Assembly (NCBI GenBank): GCA_002408485.1
Contig: DHSP01000014.1
Span: 1 to 39,795, forward strand
Reading direction: 5' to 3'
DNA length: 39,795 nt
From: Proteiniphilum sp. UBA5283
GTDB taxonomy: Bacteria > Bacteroidota > Bacteroidia > Bacteroidales > Dysgonomonadaceae
In this document: positions 30,946 to 39,777 of the stretch, piece by piece
Position numbering within the stretch: position 1 is the stretch's first letter
How the letters are laid out: every line of letters starts with the position of its first letter
Translations under genes and position numbers: made by a program
The notes under the pieces: model-generated
Seen by the model: the letters and a program-made list of their open reading frames with translations, nothing else
Told to the model about the DNA's origin: nothing
Databases searched by the model: none

Positions 30946-32844
30946 ATGAGAAAATGGCGTATTGAAGATTCGGAAGAGTTGTATAATATCAACGGTTGGG
31001 GAAACGGATACTTCTCCATCAACGAAAAGGGACATGTACAAGTCACACCCAGCAAGAAAGAGGGGGGAAGCGTGGATTTGAGCGAGCTTATGCGTGAACT
31101 TTATCTGCGTGATGTGTCGTCCCCCGTATTGATACGATTTCCCGAAATTCTGGACAACCGCATTGAAAAGATTTCCAACAGCTTTGCTACGGCTTCCAGG
31201 GAGTACGAATACACTGCCCAACACTATATTGTGTACCCCATCAAGGTGAACCAGATGCGCCAGGTAGTGGAGGAGATTGTCTCCAGCGGAAAGAGATTCA
31301 AGATCGGCCTCGAAGCCGGCTCAAAGCCCGAACTTCATGCCGTGCTCGCCATCAACACCGAAACCAACTCCTTCATCATCTGCAACGGATACAAAGACGA
31401 AAGTTATATCGAGCTGGCACTGCTGGCCCAAAAGATGGGCAAGCAAGTGTTCATTGTGGTGGAAAAGCTCAACGAGCTGGAGCTGACCATCAAGATTGCC
31501 AAGCGGCTCAAGGTGAAGCCCAACATCGGCATCAGGGTGAAGCTGGCCAGCTCAGGCAGCGGCAAGTGGGAAGAGTCGGGCGGCGACGGCAGCAAATTCG
31601 GACTCAACTCGAGCGAGCTGCTGGAGGCGCTGGAGGTGCTCAAGGAGAACAACCTCACTGAGTGCTTCCGGCTGATCCACTTTCACATCGGCAGCCAGAT
31701 CACCAAGATACGCCGCATCAAGACCGCCCTGCGCGAGGCAGCGCAATTCTACGTGCAGCTGCACTCCATGGGCTTCAAGATTGAGTTTGTGGATATTGGT
31801 GGCGGACTGGGGGTCGACTACGACGGCACCCGCTCCTCCTTCACCGAGAACAGCATCAACTACTCCATCCAGGAATATGTGAACGACTCGGTCTTCACCT
31901 TCGTCGATGCGGCCAACAAGAACGAGATCCCTCACCCCAACATCATCACCGAATCGGGCCGTGCCCTCACGGCGCATCATTCCGTGCTGGTGTTCGAAGT
32001 GCTGGAAACGGCCACCCTGCCTGAGTGGCCCGACGACCTGGATATCCAGGAGGACGACCACGAGCTGGTGAAAGAGCTCTACAACATCTGGGAGTCACTC
32101 ACCCAGGCACGCATGCTCGAAGCATGGCACGATGCCCAACAGATCCGGGAGGAGTCTCTCGACCTCTTCAGCCTTGGCATGCTCGACCTGAAGACGCGCG
32201 CTCAGGTGGAGCAGCTCTACTTCTCCATTGCCCGGGAGATCAACATCACCAGCAACCGTGCCAAGCACGCACCGGAGGAGTTGCGCCAGCTGGCCACCCT
32301 CCTGCCCGACAAATATTTCTGCAACTTCTCCCTGTTTCAGTCGCTACCCGACTCGTGGGCCATTGACCAGGTCTTCCCCATCATCCCCATCCACCGACTC
32401 GATGAGCGGCCGGGGAAGACAGCTACGCTGCAGGACATCACCTGCGACTCCGACGGCAAGATTGCCAACTTCGCCTCGCAGGACGGCTTTCGCTCCACCT
32501 ACCTGCCGGTACACACACTCAAAAAAGAGGAGCCTTATTACATTGGTGTCTTTCTGGTGGGTGCCTACCAGGAGATCCTGGGCGACCTGCACAACCTCTT
32601 TGGCGACACCAACGTGGTGCATGTCTCCACCGGCGAATCGGGATACAAAATTGACCAGGTGATCGACGGCGAGTCGGTGGCCGAGGTACTGGAATATGCC
32701 CAGTACAACGCCAAGAAGCTTGTGCGTACCGTCGAAACATGGGTGATGAGCTCCGTGAAACAGGGTAAGATCTCGGTGGAAGAGGGAAAAGAATTTCTCT
32801 CGAACTACCGCTCCGGGCTCTATGGATATACCTATCTCGAATAA
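30946..32844 (+). CDS. speA: biosynthetic arginine decarboxylase
   Basis: This 632-residue PLP enzyme makes agmatine from arginine, the first step of the putrescine and spermidine route. The PLP lysine is in VYPIKVNQMRQV, followed by KIGLEAGSKPEL. The barrel carries LIHFHIGSQITKI and the phosphate-binding VDIGGGLGVDYDG. The C-terminal barrel includes HRLDERPGKTATLQDITCDS. The length fits bacterial SpeA proteins of about 630 residues. It is a monocistronic gene with its own promoter, convergent with the CDF gene. Confidence 0.95.
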   Translation: MRKWRIEDSEELYNINGWGNGYFSINEKGHVQVTPSKKEGGSVDLSELMRELYLRDVSSPVLIRFPEILDNRIEKISNSFATASREYEYTAQHYIVYPIKVNQMRQVVEEIVSSGKRFKIGLEAGSKPELHAVLAINTETNSFIICNGYKDESYIELALLAQKMGKQVFIVVEKLNELELTIKIAKRLKVKPNIGIRVKLASSGSGKWEESGGDGSKFGLNSSELLEALEVLKENNLTECFRLIHFHIGSQITKIRRIKTALREAAQFYVQLHSMGFKIEFVDIGGGLGVDYDGTRSSFTENSINYSIQEYVNDSVFTFVDAANKNEIPHPNIITESGRALTAHHSVLVFEVLETATLPEWPDDLDIQEDDHELVKELYNIWESLTQARMLEAWHDAQQIREESLDLFSLGMLDLKTRAQVEQLYFSIAREINITSNRAKHAPEELRQLATLLPDKYFCNFSLFQSLPDSWAIDQVFPIIPIHRLDERPGKTATLQDITCDSDGKIANFASQDGFRSTYLPVHTLKKEEPYYIGVFLVGAYQEILGDLHNLFGDTNVVHVSTGESGYKIDQVIDGESVAEVLEYAQYNAKKLVRTVETWVMSSVKQGKISVEEGKEFLSNYRSGLYGYTYLE

Positions 32845-32881
32845 AAAACGTTAACAGGTTTCGGGGTCACCGGCATCCAGC

Positions 32882-33772
32882 TCAACAACAGCCTTCCATC
32901 ACACACTCTTCGTCCGGCAGTTCAAACTCAATGGTGGAGTGATGTACATCCAGTAAGAGCAGCGATGTGCGGATCCGGTTTTTCAATTTTTGCTGATCTT
33001 CCATTGTCAGCTCTTTGCTGAGCACAACATGGATGGTGAGCACGTTGTATTCCCCATCCACCGACCAGGTGTGCAGATCGTGAACGCTATCCACCTCTTC
33101 CATTTCAAACAGGACTTTTTTCACCTCTTCAATGTCTAGCTTCGCGGGACTTCCCTGGAGGATGATGCGCAGGCTCTCGCGCATATTGCGAAAGACATTA
33201 AACAGGATGAACAAAGAGATTGCGATGGAGAGGATGGGATCAATGACCGGCGCTTCCACAAAATACATGATTCCCGCACCAATCAGCACAGCCAGCCACC
33301 CCAGCACATCTTCCAGCAGGTGAAGAGCCACCACCCGCTCGTTGAGAGAGCTTCCCTTACTCAGACGAAAAAAAGCCAGCCCGTTCATGATCAGGCCCAG
33401 GACGGCAAGCAACAACATCCCCTCCACATTGGGCTGCTGCGGGTTAAACAGACGGGGGAGAGCATGTGCCAAAATCACCACGCTTCCCACCAGGAGGACA
33501 ATAGAGTTGACGATGGCACCCAACAGCGAAAAACGTTTGAAACCATACGTGTACTCTTTTGTGCGCGGCTTCTTAGCCACTTTCTGAAAATACCAGGAGA
33601 GCCCCAGCGAAAAACTGTCGCCCAGATCATGCACGGCATCCGAAAGAATTGCCATGCTGTTGGTGAGCAAGCCTCCTGCAAGCTCGATGAACGTAAACGA
33701 GAGATTCAGAAAGAATGCCGTTTTGATGTTTTTTACATCTTCGTGCCGGTGATTATGTTCGTGTGAATGCAT
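32882..33772 (-). CDS. cation diffusion facilitator metal exporter (CzcD-like)
   Basis: This 296-residue inner-membrane antiporter exports a divalent cation, most likely zinc, against protons. The N-terminus is His-rich (MHSHEHNHRHED). Six membrane segments follow at about residues 17-205, with the metal sites SDAVHDLGD (TM2) and HLLEDVLGW (TM5). The HxxxD pattern in both is typical of the zinc-type branch. The cytosolic C-terminal domain has VDSVHDLHTWSVDGEYNVLTIHV and ends in an unusual EECVMEGCC that could bind metal. The gene is divergent from the S9 peptidase, with a GTTCATGAAC palindrome between them. Confidence 0.93.
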   Translation of the reverse strand: MHSHEHNHRHEDVKNIKTAFFLNLSFTFIELAGGLLTNSMAILSDAVHDLGDSFSLGLSWYFQKVAKKPRTKEYTYGFKRFSLLGAIVNSIVLLVGSVVILAHALPRLFNPQQPNVEGMLLLAVLGLIMNGLAFFRLSKGSSLNERVVALHLLEDVLGWLAVLIGAGIMYFVEAPVIDPILSIAISLFILFNVFRNMRESLRIILQGSPAKLDIEEVKKVLFEMEEVDSVHDLHTWSVDGEYNVLTIHVVLSKELTMEDQQKLKNRIRTSLLLLDVHHSTIEFELPDEECVMEGCC

Positions 33773-33815
33773 AATGACTTACAGATTCAGATTATAACGC
33801 CGTGATAAAAAGAAT

Positions 33816-33825
33816 GTTCATGAAC
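33816..33825. promoter_or_regulatory. palindrome between the CDF exporter and the S9 peptidase genes
   Basis: GTTCATGAAC is a perfect 10-bp palindrome in the divergent region. It lies 44 nt upstream of the CDF ATG and 21 nt upstream of the S9 peptidase -7 element. It could be a metalloregulator operator, but no regulator gene is in the window. Confidence 0.35.
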
Positions 33826-33845
33826 GGTTTATCAACTGATTTATG

Positions 33846-33853
33846 TATATTTG
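33846..33853 (+). promoter_or_regulatory. -7 element of the S9 peptidase operon
   Basis: TATATTTG matches TAnnTTTG and lies 117 nt before the peptidase ATG, so the transcript has a leader of about 110 nt. The -33 region is weak. Confidence 0.55.
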
Positions 33854-33882
33854 CACATGAGAATGCAGAAGAGGCGTTTACG

Positions 33883-33915
33883 GCCCGGAAGGCATTGAAT
33901 TGGTGCTATCCGGGC
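33883..33915 (+). other. hairpin in the S9 peptidase mRNA leader
   Basis: GCCCGGA (33883-33889) and TCCGGGC (33909-33915) pair perfectly over 7 bp with a 19-nt loop. No U run follows, so it is not a simple terminator. A 13-codon reading frame (33857-33898, MRMQKRRLRPGRH) ends in the loop, but its first ATG falls at the likely transcription start. Confidence 0.45.
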
Positions 33916-33970
33916 TCCTGGTGATTGCTGAGCTGCGGTTTATGGAAACTAACCTAAAACAAAAAAAGAC

Positions 33971-36103
33971 ATGAGACATGCAAACTTACTGATTGTGAGT
34001 ACGGCGTTACTCCTGATCGCATCGTGTAACATTAAAAAGAAAGAAGTGACTATATTGAAACAATCTGATTTTCCTGCCCCCCCAGTGGCGGCGGTGATTC
34101 CCGACACGTTTATGAACTTCGGGCAACAACGTATCGACAACTATTATTGGTTAAAAGATAAAAACAACCCAAAGGTGATTGATTATCTGCATGCAGAGAA
34201 TGCATATACAGACACTGTAATGGGACCCACAAAGGAGCTTCAGCGAAAGATATACGACGAAATACTGGGCCGCATCAAAGAGGACGACGAGAGCTATCCC
34301 TCGTTTAAAGATGGGTATTACTACTACAGCCGTACCGAAAAGGGGAAACAGTACCCAACCTATTGCCGCCGGAAAGGGTCGATGGAAGCAGCAGAGGAGG
34401 TAATCTTCGATGTGAACCGGATGGCCGAAGGTAAACCGGCATTTATCTTCCGGGGTTATTCCATCAGCCCCGACAACAGCAAGGCAGCCTATTTCTTCAA
34501 CGAAACCGGGTCTTATGCCGAGTTCACAATGAAGATCAAGGATCTTGCCTCGGGCGAACTTGTGGGATTTTCGGTAGAAGGAGCCACCTCGGTGGCATGG
34601 GCCAACGACAATAAAACCCTGTTCTATAGCACCATAGACAACACGCTCCGCTCCAGCCGGATCCACCGGCAGGCTCTCGACAAGCCGGAGGGTACGCTTG
34701 TTTACGAAGAGGATGACGTCAAATTTACCACCTATGTATACGGCAGCAAGACAAAACAGTATATCTTCATCACAAGCAGCAGCTCAACCACATCGGAAGA
34801 GCGGTACATCTCGGCTGACAGGCCGGCAGACAGCTTCAAAGTGTTCCTGCCCCGCGTACAGGATGTGGAATACAGCGTTTACCCGCATCAGGAAAAGTTT
34901 TTTGTACGCTACAAGGATAAGGAGAATCTGAACGGCATGATCTATGAGATGCCCCTTACGGGCTATGAAGACAGCTCCTCCTGGAAAGTGTTTGTGCCGC
35001 ACGACAAAAAGATACGGATTGAGGGAATTGATGTCCTGAAGGAGTATGTTTCGCTGGAATTGCGAAAAAACGGACTCACGGAAATTCAGGTCAAACCTGT
35101 TTCAGGCGGCGATGTAAAAACCATAGCCTTCCCTGAGCCGGTCTATTCTGCATGGCTGAACGGCAATCCGGAATACGACGCGGTCACATTCCGCTACACC
35201 TACACCTCGCTCAACCGCCCCAGCACACTCTACGAATACAACATCACCTCGGGTGAAACGGCGAAGCTGAAGGAGCAGGAGATACCCTCCGGCTTCAACC
35301 CGGGCGACTATGAGGTGGAACGCCTGTGGGCCACAGCACCCGACGGCGTAAAGGTCCCCATGGCCATCGTCTACAAAAAAGGGCTGAAGAAAGATGGCAC
35401 CAACCCTGCCTTGATCTATTCCTATGGTAGTTACGGCATAAGCTCCGACGTTTATTTCAGCGCGAGCATGTTCAGCCTGATCGATCGTGGATTTGTATAT
35501 GCCATCGCCCAGATACGGGGTGGAAGCGACCTTGGCGAGCAGTGGTACGAAGATGGAAAATTACTGCATAAAAAGAATACATTTACCGATTTTATCGCAT
35601 GCAGCGAACAACTTATTCGCGACGGGTACACCTCTGCCGACAGACTTGCCGCAATGGGTGGAAGTGCGGGCGGACTGTTGATGAGCGCTGTGGCTAATAT
35701 GCGGCCCGACCTCTATCAGACCATCGTCGCACAGGTACCCTTCGTGGATGTGATCAACACGATGCTCGACGAGTCCCTGCCGCTCACCACAGGAGAATAC
35801 GAAGAGTGGGGCAACCCTAACGAGGAAGAGTATTACCGCTACATCCTCTCCTACTCACCTTACGACAATATCAGGGTTCAGGATTATCCGAATATTCTGG
35901 TGACGGGAGGAATCAACGACTCACAGGTGCTCTTCCACGAACCGGCCAAGTATGTGGCAAAGCTGCGGTCGCTCAAAACAGACGACAACATCCTGCTGCT
36001 GCACATGAACATGGATTCCGGACACGGAGGTGCTACCGGTCGCTACGAAGGCATAAAGGACACTGCTTTTGAGTTTGCCTTTATCCTCATGTTTACCCAT
36101 TAA
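33971..36103 (+). CDS. S9 family prolyl oligopeptidase-type lipoprotein peptidase
   Basis: This 710-residue peptidase resembles oligopeptidase B/prolyl oligopeptidase (S9A). It has a lipoprotein signal with lipobox IASC (Cys about residue 19). The N-terminal part is a seven-bladed propeller beginning after DNYYWLKDKNNPKVIDYLHAENAY. The catalytic hydrolase domain is C-terminal: Ser in AAMGGSAGGLLMS, Asp in VTGGINDSQV and His in DSGHGGATGRY. Such enzymes cut short peptides after Pro or basic residues and probably process peptides in the periplasm. The predicted leader carries a hairpin. A DUF488 gene follows 16 nt later. Confidence 0.92.
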   Translation: MRHANLLIVSTALLLIASCNIKKKEVTILKQSDFPAPPVAAVIPDTFMNFGQQRIDNYYWLKDKNNPKVIDYLHAENAYTDTVMGPTKELQRKIYDEILGRIKEDDESYPSFKDGYYYYSRTEKGKQYPTYCRRKGSMEAAEEVIFDVNRMAEGKPAFIFRGYSISPDNSKAAYFFNETGSYAEFTMKIKDLASGELVGFSVEGATSVAWANDNKTLFYSTIDNTLRSSRIHRQALDKPEGTLVYEEDDVKFTTYVYGSKTKQYIFITSSSSTTSEERYISADRPADSFKVFLPRVQDVEYSVYPHQEKFFVRYKDKENLNGMIYEMPLTGYEDSSSWKVFVPHDKKIRIEGIDVLKEYVSLELRKNGLTEIQVKPVSGGDVKTIAFPEPVYSAWLNGNPEYDAVTFRYTYTSLNRPSTLYEYNITSGETAKLKEQEIPSGFNPGDYEVERLWATAPDGVKVPMAIVYKKGLKKDGTNPALIYSYGSYGISSDVYFSASMFSLIDRGFVYAIAQIRGGSDLGEQWYEDGKLLHKKNTFTDFIACSEQLIRDGYTSADRLAAMGGSAGGLLMSAVANMRPDLYQTIVAQVPFVDVINTMLDESLPLTTGEYEEWGNPNEEEYYRYILSYSPYDNIRVQDYPNILVTGGINDSQVLFHEPAKYVAKLRSLKTDDNILLLHMNMDSGHGGATGRYEGIKDTAFEFAFILMFTH

Positions 36104-36119
36104 TCCATCACGGTATGCT

Positions 36120-36470
36120 ATGATTCAGATAAAACGAATTTACGAAGTCCCCGGCGAGGATGACGGTTACCGCATCCTGGTGGACCGCCTCTGGCCGCGT
36201 GGGCTGTCGAAAGATGCCGCCCGGGTAGACCTCTGGATGAAAGAGATAGCTCCATCCACGGCATTGAGAAAATGGTTCCATCACGACGCCGGGAAATGGG
36301 AAGAGTTTACAGACCGTTACCGGATGGAACTGTCAGAAAAAAAAGAGATGTTGCAGGAAGTGCTTACCCTGGAGAAAACACATAAAAAAGTCACCCTGCT
36401 CTATTCCGCAAAGGACACCACGCACAATCAGGCAGTGGTGTTGCTGGAAATGATAAACACAATCGCCTGA
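36120..36470 (+). CDS. DUF488 family protein
   Basis: This 116-residue cytosolic protein belongs to DUF488, shown by the opening IQIKRIYEVPGEDDGYRILV, then DRLWPRGLSKDAARVDLWMKEIAPS, LRKWFHHD, and the C-terminal VTLLYSAKDTTHNQAVVL. The function is unknown. I chose the ATG at 36120, where family similarity starts; the longer frame would begin inside the preceding gene. It follows the S9 peptidase by 16 nt and is probably co-transcribed, and it is convergent with mntP. Confidence 0.87.
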   Translation: MIQIKRIYEVPGEDDGYRILVDRLWPRGLSKDAARVDLWMKEIAPSTALRKWFHHDAGKWEEFTDRYRMELSEKKEMLQEVLTLEKTHKKVTLLYSAKDTTHNQAVVLLEMINTIA

Positions 36471-36520
36471 CGTGACCGTTCGTCCGGAGGGTGAAAATAG
36501 AATTCAGGGGTGTACGCGCA

Positions 36521-37108
36521 TCAGGCTCCGTTGAGCAAATGCGTGAACAGGATCTTGAGTCCGATCGCAATCAGGATGACCCCGCCCACCCTTTCGAAGT
36601 TGAATCTGAATTTATGCCCGAGGCGAACACCTAATAACATTCCGTAAAACGATAAAAAGAAAGTTACGACCCCGGTAATTACTACGGCTTTTCTGATTGT
36701 TCCCGGATAGGAGGCAAAGATCAGCCCTGTGGCAGCAGCATCGATACTGGTAGCAAATGCCAGCGAAACCACACTTTTCCAGTCTATTGCATCCGAGTCG
36801 CGACAGTCGCAACCGGAACAATCCTCCTCCTTCACCGGCAAATTACTTTCGTACATCATTTTGACTCCAATCATTACCAGGATCACAAATGCAAGCCAAT
36901 GGTCGAACTGAATGATCCATTTCGAAAATCCGATACTTAACAGATAGCCTGCCAGTGGCATGAGACCTTGAAAAAGACCGAATACAAGGGCAATCTTCGA
37001 GGCTCTCCAGGGATTAAACTGCTTGCGGCACATTCCCTTGCCGATACAAACGGCGAGGGAGTCCATGGAAAGCCCAAAGGCTATGAATAAAATGGAAAGT
37101 AAGTCCAT
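36521..37108 (-). CDS. mntP: manganese efflux pump MntP
   Basis: This 195-residue inner-membrane exporter of Mn2+ has six hydrophobic segments. The family Asp residues are in FIAFGLSMDSLAVCIGKG (TM1) and VSLAFATSIDAAATGLIF (TM4). The central loop contains a Cys-rich stretch, EEDCSGCDCRDSD, that I do not expect in E. coli MntP and that may bind metal. I chose the ATG at 37108, where the first membrane helix begins; the longer frame upstream to 37198 is hydrophobic but overlaps the promoter. No yybP-ykoY riboswitch fits in the upstream gap. Confidence 0.92.
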   Translation of the reverse strand: MDLLSILFIAFGLSMDSLAVCIGKGMCRKQFNPWRASKIALVFGLFQGLMPLAGYLLSIGFSKWIIQFDHWLAFVILVMIGVKMMYESNLPVKEEDCSGCDCRDSDAIDWKSVVSLAFATSIDAAATGLIFASYPGTIRKAVVITGVVTFFLSFYGMLLGVRLGHKFRFNFERVGGVILIAIGLKILFTHLLNGA

Positions 37109-37115
37109 CGGATAG

Positions 37116-37139
37116 TGTAAAAAACGACAATGTAAAAAA
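37116..37139. repeat. TGTAAAAAA direct repeat in the mntP leader
   Basis: TGTAAAAAA occurs at 37116-37124 and 37131-37139, 15 bp apart, between the mntP ATG and its predicted transcription start. It might be a metalloregulator site. Confidence 0.4.
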
Positions 37140-37145
37140 AGAAAG

Positions 37146-37176
37146 CAAAGGTATAAATAAAGAGGAATCAGGCAAA
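37146..37176 (-). promoter_or_regulatory. promoter of mntP
   Basis: On the minus strand TTTG (37176-37173) is followed after 19 nt by TACCTTTG (37153-37146). Both elements match the Bacteroidetes consensus. The leader is about 32 nt. Confidence 0.75.
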
Positions 37177-37241
37177 AGAAAAGGGACGACAAAACCAAAA
37201 GAGAGTCGGGGCTTAAAAAGATTTAATTTTTTTGCCCGTTT

Positions 37242-37273
37242 CTTGTCTCTCTCTCTGCAAAAAGTTACCTTTG
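37242..37273 (+). promoter_or_regulatory. promoter of the second M23 peptidase gene
   Basis: CTTG (37242-37245) is followed after 20 nt by TACCTTTG (37266-37273). The -7 element ends only 4 nt before the ATG at 37278, so the mRNA may be leaderless. Confidence 0.7.
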
Positions 37274-37277
37274 AAAC

Positions 37278-38525
37278 ATGTTTGGACGTCACAAAATTTC
37301 CCTGCCGGCCTGGAGCCTCCTGCTGATCATTCATTTCGCCTCTTCCTGCACACTGCAACAGGAGAAACATGCGAACGCCGGCCTCCCGGAAGAATCAGAT
37401 TGCTTATACGCATACGGGATATGCGTAGATTCGCTCAACGTGCATCGTTATGCCATTGAAAAGGGTGATAACCTGGCTTCCATCCTGTCCGGCCTCGGAT
37501 TCAGCGGAGCGGATGCCGAAGAGATCGCCGGAACTGTCTCCCCTCTTTATCCGCCATCGAAACTGCAGATCGGAAACATCTACGCCACCATCGTCACGCC
37601 GGACTCTACTTCTGATATTCGGTATCTTGTGTTTGAAAGTTCAAAGACCGATTTCGTGGTGGTGGATCTCTGTTCGGATACCCTGACAGCGTATGCCGCT
37701 GAAAAACCGGTGACGCTGCAACGCAAATATGCCGAGAAAACGATCTCCTCCTCCTTGTGGAATGCCATCGTGGATACGGGGGCCTCACCAATGCTAGCCG
37801 TGAAGCTGTCGGACATCTACGCCTGGCAGATCGATTTCTTCGATATCAAGGAGGGAGATTCCTTTCGGTTGATCTATGACGAGGCCTGGATTGATGATAC
37901 CACCTTTGTGGAAATTGCCGATATTCAGGGAGCCGTGTTCACCCACCGGGGAGAGGAGTACATGGCAGTACCCTTTCAACAGGATTCCGCCAGAGAGTAT
38001 TTCGATGCCGACGGTAACAGCCTGCGAAAAGAATTTCTAAAAGCGCCTCTCGACTTTTTTCGCATCAGCTCAAAGTTTTCAAACGGACGCTTTCATCCTG
38101 TGCTGAAACGTTATCGCCCACACCATGGCGTGGACTATGCTGCCCCCACCGGCACCCCGGTGAAAGCGGTCGGCAACGGAATTGTGATTGAGAAAGCATA
38201 CCAGAGAAACGGAGCCGGTAACTACCTGAAGGTAAAGCACAACAATTCATATACCACTACCTACATGCATCTCAGCCGGTTTGCCAAAAGCATTCAAACA
38301 GGCAGTGCCGTAAAGCAGGGAGATGTGATCGGCTACGTCGGTTCCACCGGCCTTTCCACCGGCCCCCACCTCGATTACAGGGTGCATAAAAATAACCAGC
38401 CCGTCAATCCACTTAAAATGGAGGCTCCCCCCTCACATCCGGTGAAGCCCGAATTGAAGGATAGCTTTATGGTGATCCGTGATAACCTCCTGACACTAAT
38501 GGATAGTTTGCAACAAAAAGGGTGA
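37278..38525 (+). CDS. lipoprotein M23 metallopeptidase
   Basis: This 415-residue lipoprotein has lipobox FASSC (Cys about residue 24), preceded by basic residues that support the ATG at 37278. Residues about 60-105 look like a LysM or OapA-like wall-binding region (YAIEKGDNLASILSGLGF). The M23 domain is at about residues 275-385 with HHGVDYAAPTGTPVKAVGNG and YTTTYMHLSRFAKSIQTGSAVKQGD, split at YMHLS. The second motif reads GPHLDYRV, so the usual metal-binding second His of HxH is Asp. It probably cleaves peptidoglycan cross-links during growth. The promoter ends 4 nt before the ATG. Confidence 0.9.
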   Translation: MFGRHKISLPAWSLLLIIHFASSCTLQQEKHANAGLPEESDCLYAYGICVDSLNVHRYAIEKGDNLASILSGLGFSGADAEEIAGTVSPLYPPSKLQIGNIYATIVTPDSTSDIRYLVFESSKTDFVVVDLCSDTLTAYAAEKPVTLQRKYAEKTISSSLWNAIVDTGASPMLAVKLSDIYAWQIDFFDIKEGDSFRLIYDEAWIDDTTFVEIADIQGAVFTHRGEEYMAVPFQQDSAREYFDADGNSLRKEFLKAPLDFFRISSKFSNGRFHPVLKRYRPHHGVDYAAPTGTPVKAVGNGIVIEKAYQRNGAGNYLKVKHNNSYTTTYMHLSRFAKSIQTGSAVKQGDVIGYVGSTGLSTGPHLDYRVHKNNQPVNPLKMEAPPSHPVKPELKDSFMVIRDNLLTLMDSLQQKG

Positions 38526-38542
38526 AATAAAGAATAAATTGC

Positions 38543-38550
38543 TACCTTTG
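38543..38550 (+). promoter_or_regulatory. -7 element of the proA promoter
   Basis: TACCTTTG matches TAnnTTTG, 28 nt before the proA ATG. No clear -33 element is seen. Confidence 0.5.
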
Positions 38551-38578
38551 AAGCCTGAATTATTTCTTTTTACCAAAA

Positions 38579-39766
38579 ATGGACGATAAACAAAAAAATA
38601 ATGTTTTAAAAAACCTCTCTGAACTTCTCCGGCAGCAGAAAGGGATGATCATGGATGCCAACAGATCCGACATGCTCGCATATCCCGACATGGATGCCTC
38701 CATGAGAGACCGGCTGAAGGTAGACGAGAATAAAATAGAGGGAATGATCCGATCTCTGGAAGAGGTTGCTGCACAGGCAGATCCGGAGGGAAGGGTTATC
38801 TATGAGTTTGTGCGGGAGGATGGATTGCGGATCACCAACCGCACCGTTCCGTTCGGCACTATTCTGATCATCTACGAGTCGCGTCCCGACGTCACCATTG
38901 AAGCGGCGGCAACAGCCTTCAAGGCGGGCAACCGTATCCTGCTCAAGGGTGGCAAGGAATCAACACATACCAACCTGCTGCTGACTCGTCTATGGCAGGA
39001 GGCACTTACCCTGAACGGGGCAGATAAATCCTGGGTCACATACCTTCACGTTTCCCGCGAGGAGACCAGGAAGCTTATTCGCGAGAACAGCCATAACGTG
39101 GATCTGATCATCCCCCGTGGAGGAGAGGGGCTGATCCGTTTTGTGCAGGAGAACACCTCCGTCCCGGTGATTGTGAGCGGGAGGGGTAATAATTTTCTCT
39201 ATATTGATGCGGATGCCGACTTTGACATGGCAGTCCGTCTGGTGATCAACGGGAAAAAGCGAATCAGCGTCTGCAATGCTATCGACAAAGTGGCAATGAG
39301 CCGGCAGCTCCCGGAGTTGCGGAAAAAAATTACCATGCTGGCCACAGCGCTGCAGGCAAAAGGGATCGAGGTATGGGGCAACCGCGAAGTTGTCTCCCTA
39401 TGCAACACGGTACGGGAAGAGAACGATGCGGCCACCCTATGCGAAGAGTACCTGGCTCCAAAGATTTATCTCACCCTGGTAGACGATCTACCCGAAGCGA
39501 CAGCAATGATCAACCGGTACTCGGGAGGTCACTCTGCGGTCATTGTCACCCGCGATGCCGCAAAGGCAGGCCGCTTCATGCAGGAGGTGGACTGTGCCGC
39601 AGTCTATCACAATGCCTCCTCCCGGTTTACGGATGGGGGGCAGTTTGGTGTAGGTGCCGAGATCGCCATCAGCACCCAGAAACTGCATTTCCGTGGCCCC
39701 CTGGGAGCACAGGAGCTGGTCACCAACAAATGGTTTGTCTACGGGGAGGGGCACATCCGGGAATAG
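38579..39766 (+). CDS. proA: glutamate-5-semialdehyde dehydrogenase
   Basis: This 395-residue enzyme reduces glutamyl 5-phosphate to the semialdehyde with NADPH in proline synthesis. It has the aldehyde dehydrogenase fold with PFGTILIIYESRPDVTIEAA, FKAGNRILLKGGKES, DLIIPRGGEGLIRFV, the catalytic Cys in GKKRISVCNAIDKV, and the C-terminal RFTDGGQFGVGAEIAISTQK. It is about 20 residues shorter than the E. coli enzyme but intact. No proB is in the window; it may lie elsewhere. A possible next gene starts 11 nt after its stop. Confidence 0.95.
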   Translation: MDDKQKNNVLKNLSELLRQQKGMIMDANRSDMLAYPDMDASMRDRLKVDENKIEGMIRSLEEVAAQADPEGRVIYEFVREDGLRITNRTVPFGTILIIYESRPDVTIEAAATAFKAGNRILLKGGKESTHTNLLLTRLWQEALTLNGADKSWVTYLHVSREETRKLIRENSHNVDLIIPRGGEGLIRFVQENTSVPVIVSGRGNNFLYIDADADFDMAVRLVINGKKRISVCNAIDKVAMSRQLPELRKKITMLATALQAKGIEVWGNREVVSLCNTVREENDAATLCEEYLAPKIYLTLVDDLPEATAMINRYSGGHSAVIVTRDAAKAGRFMQEVDCAAVYHNASSRFTDGGQFGVGAEIAISTQKLHFRGPLGAQELVTNKWFVYGEGHIRE

Positions 39767-39777
39767 CATTACAAGAG

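Noticed and set aside
37109..37145. yybP-ykoY manganese riboswitch before mntP
   Set aside because: The leader is about 32 nt, too short, and lacks the conserved loops.
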